From positions 62,001 through 126,000 of the forward strand of contig NZ_SWDV01000001.1 of assembly GCF_005877905.1 (NCBI RefSeq): DNA of 64,000 nt, given 5' to 3'. The notes beneath the pieces were generated by a model. The model was not told where the DNA came from and did no database searches. It saw only the letters and a list, made by a program, of their open reading frames with translations. Below, in pieces: positions 59,434-64,000 of this stretch. The translations under genes and the position numbers were made by a program. Each line of letters opens with the position of its first letter. The first letter of the stretch is position 1. This DNA is from Pseudomonas nicosulfuronedens. GTDB lineage: Bacteria > Pseudomonadota > Gammaproteobacteria > Pseudomonadales > Pseudomonadaceae.

Positions 59434-60615
59434 TTAGGAAGCGCTGGAGGAGGTGCTGCTGGCCGGAGCAGCCGGTGCCGGAGTGGCGCTGGCAGCCGGG
59501 GTCGCGGCCGGCGCACTCGGCTGGGCAGCCGGTGTGCTCGGGGCGGCCTGAGCGGCCGGTTTGGCAGCGACGGCAGGCTTGGCCGCAGCGGGTTTGGCAG
59601 CAGGCTTGACGGCCGGTTTCGCGGCAGGCTTGGCAGCGGCTTTCACGGCCGGTTTGGCAGCCGGTTTCGCGGCGGGCTTGGCAGCCGGTTTGGCAGCGGC
59701 AGCGGGCTTAGCGGCAGGCTTGGCAGCGGCAGGTTTCGCGACAGCGGCGGGCTTCGCTGCAGCAGGCTTGGCGGCCGGCTTCGCCGCGGGCTTGGCAGCA
59801 GCTTTCGCAGCAGGCTTGGCAGCCGGTTTTGCGGCAGGTTTGGCTGCCGGCTTAGCGGCGGAAGCAGGCTTGGCTGCGGGTTTGGCTGCCGGCTTGGCGG
59901 CGGCTTTCGCTGCGGGCTTCGCAGCCGGTTTAGCAGCAGGCTTGGCAGCGGCAGGTTTAGCAGCAGCGGTCCTGGCAGCCGGCTTGGCTGCGGGCTTTGC
60001 AGCGGTCTTGGCGGCAGGTTTGGCAGCAGCCTTGGCAGCTGGTTTTGCGGCAGGTTTGGCAACCGGCTTGGCAGCAACTTTCGCAGCAGCAGGTTTGGCA
60101 GCGGCGACCTTGGCGGCCGGCTTCGCAGCAGGCTTGGCGGCGGTCTTCGCGGCGGGCTTGGCAGCCGGTTTGGCAGCAGCCTTGGCAACCGGTTTTGCAG
60201 CGGCAGCGGCCGGCTTGCGGGTAGCGAGGGATTTGCCAGCGGCTTCCTTCACCTTGGTCACGCCCTGGGCGAGCTTCAGGCTCTCCTGCACATCGCGCTT
60301 GAGGTTGGCGATGTAGGCACGGGTTTCGGTCTGGCGGGTCTTCAGAACATCCAGCACACCGTCGAGCTCAGCGATGCTCGATTTGGCCTTGGCCTGCGCC
60401 TTCGCCTTGCCGGCCTTGGTCGCGTCCTGCAGCTTGGTGCGTGCGTTGTGCAGCTTCTCCTGAGCCTTGCCGCGTTGTTTCTCGAGCTTGGCGAGCAGCT
60501 TTTCGGAATCGACGAGCGCCTGCTTGCAGGCACCTTCGAGGTGTTCGATCAGACTGTTGGACAACTGGTGCAGCAGGTGCAGAGGGGTAGTGACGGGTTT
60601 CTTGTTGGCCGACAT
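59434..60615 (-). CDS. algP: AlgP, histone H1-like DNA-binding regulator
   Basis: 393 residues. The N-terminal ~140 residues are helical (PLHLLHQLSNSLIEHLEGAC and a Lys/Ala coiled coil); the rest is a long array of KPAA-type units, roughly forty Lys-Pro pairs, then an Ala/Pro/Ser tail. This is AlgP (AlgR3), a histone H1-like protein connected to algD/mucoidy regulation in P. aeruginosa. AGGAGG lies six bases before the ATG and a promoter (TTGGCG-N18-TAGTAT) just upstream. The repeat array is expected to vary in length between strains. Confidence 0.94.
   Translation of the reverse strand: MSANKKPVTTPLHLLHQLSNSLIEHLEGACKQALVDSEKLLAKLEKQRGKAQEKLHNARTKLQDATKAGKAKAQAKAKSSIAELDGVLDVLKTRQTETRAYIANLKRDVQESLKLAQGVTKVKEAAGKSLATRKPAAAAAKPVAKAAAKPAAKPAAKTAAKPAAKPAAKVAAAKPAAAKVAAKPVAKPAAKPAAKAAAKPAAKTAAKPAAKPAARTAAAKPAAAKPAAKPAAKPAAKAAAKPAAKPAAKPASAAKPAAKPAAKPAAKPAAKAAAKPAAKPAAKPAAAKPAAVAKPAAAKPAAKPAAAAKPAAKPAAKPAAKPAVKAAAKPAAKPAVKPAAKPAAAKPAVAAKPAAQAAPSTPAAQPSAPAATPAASATPAPAAPASSTSSSAS
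59540..60235 (-). repeat. KPAA-coding low-complexity repeat array inside algP
   Basis: About 0.7 kb of GGCAGCCGG/TTTGGCAGC-like units encoding KPAAKPAA. Near-identical 12-bp units in many copies make it prone to slippage and in-frame expansion or contraction. Confidence 0.9.
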
Positions 60616-60646
60616 GACGTGCCTCCTGGCGGACGTGGTTGCGCCC

Positions 60647-60676
60647 ATACTAGCCCCGCTGATGGCCTCTCGCCAA
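60647..60676 (-). promoter_or_regulatory. candidate algP promoter
   Basis: On the minus strand TTGGCG (60676-60671), an 18-bp spacer and TAGTAT (60652-60647), 31 bp upstream of the algP start. Confidence 0.55.
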
Positions 60677-61185
60677 TGTCCCTATTGTGCTGCAGGCCGC
60701 AGCAGGCATTGGCTTCAGAGGTTTTCAGCAGTGCGCGAAGGCGCGTTTTTTCTCTCACTCAATGACGCTGCCTCACGCACTTGGTTCCGTTGTCACCATC
60801 GGCCTGGCCGCGCAAACGCCCGTGGCGCGTGCGTTTGACGATGAAAAATAAATTTTCAGGACATGTCGAAGATGCCCGTCGCAGAGCCTTCCGCGTAACG
60901 CGCAGCAGTCCCGACGAAGATGGACTGGCAGGCTTTCGCGGCACGCCAACACGTCGCGAAAATCGCGATCACGACACAGTGGAAATGCACTCGCGAACAG
61001 GTGCTCGCAGTCGCCGTTGCAGCCAATTTTCAGCCGTGATTCATCCCCCGAAAAAGACTGCGAAAACACAGGAGGGAGCTGCCGAACGGCGCGAGTTTTT
61101 CAGCGTGGTGTGCGCAAAGTGCGAGGCTCGAAACATCGCTAACAGCGTCTGCAATTGGCATGAATCGCACGAACCCGACGCAAAC
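60677..61185. other. unexplained ~510-bp stretch between algP and algQ
   Basis: No convincing gene: the longest frames lack ribosome-binding sites and family motifs, and one runs antisense through algQ. The stretch is poorer in GC than its neighbours and has local dyads, CAAACGC-N11-GCGTTTG (60813-60837) and GAAAA-N5-TTTTC (60843-60857), and several TCGCG-type repeats near 60935-60975. Confidence 0.55.
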
Positions 61186-61224
61186 GAAAACGGCGCGAGT
61201 GCTTCAAGCGCTCGCGCCGTTTTC
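61186..61224 (-). terminator. intrinsic terminator after algQ
   Basis: AAAACGGCGCGAG (61187-61199) pairs with CTCGCGCCGTTTT (61211-61223) around an inner GCTT-CA-AAGC stem. On the minus strand it ends with TTTT, 14 bp past the algQ stop. Confidence 0.9.
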
Positions 61225-61238
61225 GGACACCCCTTCGC

Positions 61239-61706
61239 TCAGGCCGTAACGGCTTTCTGCTCGTGGGCGTTGTGCAGGACTTCGATCAGGCAGTCTTCCA
61301 GTTCGAAACGTTCGTGCAGCTGCTGGCGCAGGCTTTTCAGTTCGCTGGTCAGGCAGGTGCCTTCGCGGCAATCACCGTTGTCGCAGCGGTCGTTGAAGTT
61401 CAGCGCATTGGCGGTGATGGTTTCGAGGCGGGGGTAGATCTGCTTGGCCAGTTCCAGGCCTCGCGTATCACCGAAGGCCTGCGCCTCGTTCATCAGCTGT
61501 TCGTAGACTTCGAAGTGGCCTGCCGACACGTAGTCGAGCAGTAGCTGGCAGAAGCTCTGCAGATTCTCGGCATTGGTCTTCGGCGCCTGGACACCGTCCA
61601 GGGAATCGAATGCCCGGACCAATTCATGTCGATCCCGCAACCAGCGGTCGATCAGCTGGTGTACGCCTCCCCAACGTTCCTGGGCATTACGGCAGCTCTC
61701 GAGCAT
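61239..61706 (-). CDS. algQ: AlgQ, Rsd-family anti-sigma-70 regulator
   Basis: 155 residues, Rsd/AlgQ family. [23 protein letters not shown] near the start and [20 protein letters not shown] then [18 protein letters not shown] are typical (partly quoted). AlgQ binds sigma-70 and affects alginate and siderophore genes in P. aeruginosa. A Cys-rich segment (about residues 112-122) is noted. It is followed by a strong terminator and is separated from dsbB by ~260 bp, where I recognise nothing. Confidence 0.94.
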   Translation of the reverse strand: MLESCRNAQERWGGVHQLIDRWLRDRHELVRAFDSLDGVQAPKTNAENLQSFCQLLLDYVSAGHFEVYEQLMNEAQAFGDTRGLELAKQIYPRLETITANALNFNDRCDNGDCREGTCLTSELKSLRQQLHERFELEDCLIEVLHNAHEQKAVTA

Positions 61707-61963
61707 GTTGTCCTCACTTCCCTTTTCGCCGTCCCGGCAAAGTCCGCCCCGGGACAATATTCTGTCGAACCTCGACGTCCGCGATGTGTGAAGCTTGTTC
61801 GGCGGCGGCTTTCCGACGGAGTGGAAAACCAGAGTATGCCCGCCCGTTATCGCCTTCAAGACACCGGCAACGGGAAAATTCATACGAGCGTTTAATCGAT
61901 AGACCGCGATGCCTCTGGCCTGCACCGATGAGGCACAGGCCATGGCGAATTGAGATGCGACGC

Positions 61964-62449
61964 TCAGCCGCGGCGGCGGAAGAATTGCACGACGGCGAAC
62001 AGGGCGAAGCCGATGAAGGCCAGCAGACTCCACTCCGGAATGCTCAGGCCAAGCAGGGTCCAGGACACTTCGGCGCAATCGGCCGAGCCGTGGAACATGG
62101 TCCAGATGATGTCGGCATAGGGCATGCTTTCCATCATGTATTCCAGCGGCGGCAGACAGGACGGCAGTTGGTCCGGCGGCAACGTCTGCAGCCATACCTG
62201 GCGGCCCGCAGTGCCGGCACCGCCCAGGGCACAGAGCAGAATCAGCAGCGAATACACGCGCGGCGCGCGGCCGTGCAGCGCGGCAATCAGCGAGAACAGC
62301 CCGCAGCCCGCGAAGAAGATGCGCTGCAGGATGCACAGCGGGCAGGGCTCCAGCCCGACCATGTACTGCAGGTAGAAGCCGGTGCCAAGCATGGCGACAC
62401 AGGCGAGGAAGGCGAGGAAGAACAGGGACCGAGGGCTGGCCAGGTTCAT
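61964..62449 (-). CDS. disulfide bond formation protein B (DsbB family)
   Basis: 161 residues with four helices. The first active pair is CPLC (Cys36, Cys39) and the second periplasmic pair is Cys98 and Cys125. It reoxidises DsbA and passes electrons to quinone in the inner membrane. Pseudomonas usually has two DsbB proteins; I recall DsbH (PA5256) at this locus beside algQ, so this is probably that member. Confidence 0.93.
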   Translation of the reverse strand: MNLASPRSLFFLAFLACVAMLGTGFYLQYMVGLEPCPLCILQRIFFAGCGLFSLIAALHGRAPRVYSLLILLCALGGAGTAGRQVWLQTLPPDQLPSCLPPLEYMMESMPYADIIWTMFHGSADCAEVSWTLLGLSIPEWSLLAFIGFALFAVVQFFRRRG

Positions 62450-62565
62450 GGCGGCTCCGCTGAAAAGCGCTGTTGCAGGAAAGGCCGCTACGGTAGTGGA
62501 AACACGGCGATCAGTTCAAGGCGAGTGTCTAGACTGGCCGTGGCACTCATCCGGGAATCCATGCC

Positions 62566-63651
62566 ATGCGTCGTCATTTCCTGCTTTGCTCGCTGCTTTC
62601 CCTGACAGCAGCGCCGGCCATTGCCGCCACCGACCTCAGCCAGATCCGACTCCCTGAGGGCTTCCATATCAGCCTGCTCACCGACCAGGTGCCGGGCGCG
62701 CGCGCCATGGCCTGGGGCGAAAACGGCACGCTTTTCGTCGGCAGTCGCTCCTCCGACAAGGTCTACGCGGTGAAGCCGGATGGCCAGGTAAAGGCGCTCG
62801 CCGATGGCCTGCAGATGCCCGTTGGCGTGACCTTTCACAAGGGCGACCTGTACGTGTCGTCGATCAACCGTATCGTCGTGCTGCGCGACATCGAGGCGCA
62901 CCTTGACGCACCTCCCAAGGCCGAGGAACTGCCGGCGCAGTTTCCGAAGGAGATCGCACATGGCTGGAAATTCATCGCCTTCGGCCCGGACGACAAGCTC
63001 TATGTACCGGTCGGCGCACCGTGCAACATCTGCCGCCCGGACCGTGAGCAATACGCCAACCTGCAGCGCATGAACGCCGACGGCAGCGCGCGGGAGGTGG
63101 TCGCCTACGGCATCCGCAACACCGTCGGCTTCACCTGGCATCCGCAGACGAAGCAACTGTGGTTCACCGACAACGGGCGCGACATGCTCGGCGACGACAA
63201 GCCCGACGATGAACTGAACAAGGTCAGCACGGTGGGCGAGGACTTCGGCTATCCCGACTGCCACCAGGGCGACATCGCCGATCCCGAGGAAGGCAGGAAA
63301 CCCTGCTCCGCATTCACCGCGCCAGTCGCCAAGCTGGGCCCGCACGTCGCCGCGCTGGGACTGCGCTTCTACACCGGTGAGCAGTTCCCTGCCGAGTACC
63401 GCAACAACCTGTTCATCGCCGAGCACGGCTCGTGGAACCGTACGCAGAAGATCGGCTACCGCGTGGCGCGCATCGAGCTCAACGAGGACGGCACGCTGAA
63501 GCGCCAGAGTGTGTTCGCCGAAGGCTGGCTCGACAAGGATGGCGGGGTCAACGGAAGGCCGGCAGACGTGCTGGTGGCCCCGGACGGCTCGCTGCTGGTC
63601 AGTGACGACCAGAACGGCGCGATCTACCGCATCCGCTACGGTAAACCCTGA
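62566..63651 (+). CDS. secreted PQQ-type sugar/sorbosone dehydrogenase-like beta-propeller
   Basis: 361 residues with a signal peptide (MRRHFLLCSLLSLTAAPAIAA). Repeated beta-propeller motifs include GWKFIAFGPDDKLYVPVGA, GIRNTVGFTWHPQTKQLWFTDNGRDMLGDD, NLFIAEHGSWNR and DVLVAPDGSLLVSDDQNGAIYRI (partly quoted), typical of the GDH/sorbosone dehydrogenase fold (PF07995/YliI-like). It is probably an aldose dehydrogenase needing PQQ in the periplasm; cofactor and substrate are inferred from the fold. It is followed by a strong terminator. Confidence 0.87.
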   Translation: MRRHFLLCSLLSLTAAPAIAATDLSQIRLPEGFHISLLTDQVPGARAMAWGENGTLFVGSRSSDKVYAVKPDGQVKALADGLQMPVGVTFHKGDLYVSSINRIVVLRDIEAHLDAPPKAEELPAQFPKEIAHGWKFIAFGPDDKLYVPVGAPCNICRPDREQYANLQRMNADGSAREVVAYGIRNTVGFTWHPQTKQLWFTDNGRDMLGDDKPDDELNKVSTVGEDFGYPDCHQGDIADPEEGRKPCSAFTAPVAKLGPHVAALGLRFYTGEQFPAEYRNNLFIAEHGSWNRTQKIGYRVARIELNEDGTLKRQSVFAEGWLDKDGGVNGRPADVLVAPDGSLLVSDDQNGAIYRIRYGKP

Positions 63652-63656
63652 AAACG

Positions 63657-63682
63657 AACACGGCGCCCAAGGGCGCCGTGTT
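63657..63682. terminator. perfect 12-bp terminator hairpin before hemY
   Basis: AACACGGCGCCC-AA-GGGCGCCGTGTT; between convergent genes, can act on both strands. Confidence 0.75.
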
Positions 63683-63699
63683 CACTTGCATCGACAGGA

Positions 63700-64000
63700 T
63701 CAGGCGCGCGTCGCAACCGGCAGCGCAACCGGCGGAGCCAGCAGGCCAAGGCCTTCCTGGAACAGCTGGTTGCTGCGCTCGACTTCACCCAGCTGCGCCA
63801 GCAGGCGCGCCAGTTCGGCGCAGGTTTCCGCATTGCGCTGGCGGGCCAGACTGGCCTCCAGGTACTCGCGCGCCTTACCCCACAACTTGTTCTGCAGGCT
63901 CAGGCGGCCGAGGGTCAGCAACAGTTCAGGATCGTCGCCATGCTGCTTCAGCCAACCTTCGGCGGTCTTGAGCTGGTGCGCGCCATCGCGGCCACGGGCG
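63700..64000 (-). CDS. hemY: HemY-like protein, C-terminal part (5' end outside window)
   Basis: About 100 residues are visible, with the frame open at the right edge. They show TPR-like helices: GWLKQHGDDPELLLTLGRLSLQNKLWGKAREYLEASL (partly quoted) and AELARLLAQLGEVERSNQLFQEGL. This matches the C-terminus of HemY (the TPR membrane protein of heme operons). Synteny supports it, since hemY follows dsbH and algQ in P. aeruginosa as I remember it. Confidence 0.85.
   Translation of the reverse strand, partial: ARGRDGAHQLKTAEGWLKQHGDDPELLLTLGRLSLQNKLWGKAREYLEASLARQRNAETCAELARLLAQLGEVERSNQLFQEGLGLLAPPVALPVATRA

Noticed and set aside
59561-60316. An Ala/Gly-rich plus-strand frame opposite algP
   Set aside because: A product of the KPAA repeat read backwards; it is expected from repeat structure, not selection.
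60781-61437. A 218-codon plus-strand frame starting in the algP-algQ gap
   Set aside because: It runs through the algQ terminator and into algQ antisense, and has no ribosome-binding site at its possible starts (60781, 60841).

Overview
The window looks like a Pseudomonas chromosome of the P. aeruginosa lineage. It is GC-rich and carries algP and algQ. The order gcvPHT, iron ABC transporter, ubiquinone hydroxylases/pepP, zapA/6S RNA, MacA/RbbA-type exporter, ubiD, rho, trxA, ppx, ppk, hemB, dedA, FTR1, terC, ABC-F, algP, algQ, dsbB, hemY follows, as I remember it, the PA5213-PA5257 stretch of PAO1. No species is assigned. No tRNA, rRNA operon, CRISPR array, transposase or phage gene was seen.

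Region by region: 1-5.7 kb holds the end of a GMC-family flavoprotein dehydrogenase with its three-heme cytochrome c, an eight-heme cytochrome fused to HEAT- and TPR-like repeats, two tandem DUF2388-type secreted proteins and a small membrane protein. 5.7-10.3 kb is the glycine-cleavage operon gcvT-gcvH-gcvP. 10.3-13.6 kb is a ferric-iron type ABC permease and binding protein with a small secreted protein between them. 13.6-18.5 kb is the minus-strand ubiI-DUF4442-ubiH-pepP-ygfB cluster. It diverges from TIGR02449-zapA-ssrS-5-FCL (18.6-20.0 kb). An EVE protein and a CHASE-PAS-GGDEF diguanylate cyclase follow. 23-28 kb is a three-gene HlyD/ABC/ABC-2 exporter operon with a striking dyad at its start codon.

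29.9-39.5 kb is the main accessory module. A LysR regulator diverges from a seven-gene operon: a Pot-type ABC importer, an amidase-signature hydrolase, malonyl-CoA decarboxylase and malonyl-CoA synthetase. The order suggests import of an amide, hydrolysis to malonate, CoA activation, and decarboxylation to acetyl-CoA. REP pairs bracket the module exactly. 39.6-52.7 kb returns to core genes: a ferredoxin-type flavin reductase, ubiD, rho, trxA, ppx/ppk, hemB, dedA, a sterol-desaturase-like enzyme, elbB and yaiI. 52.7-64 kb holds a cytochrome-FTR1 iron permease, an RhtB exporter, TerC, MscS, ABC-F, algP (histone H1-like), algQ, dsbB, a sugar-dehydrogenase-like beta-propeller and the end of hemY.

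The strongest new leads are the amide/malonate module with its twin inverted repeats, the nested dyad covering the ribosome-binding site of the exporter operon, and a roughly 0.5-kb unexplained gap between algP and algQ. All family calls rest on reading motifs, length and synteny; no database search was run.
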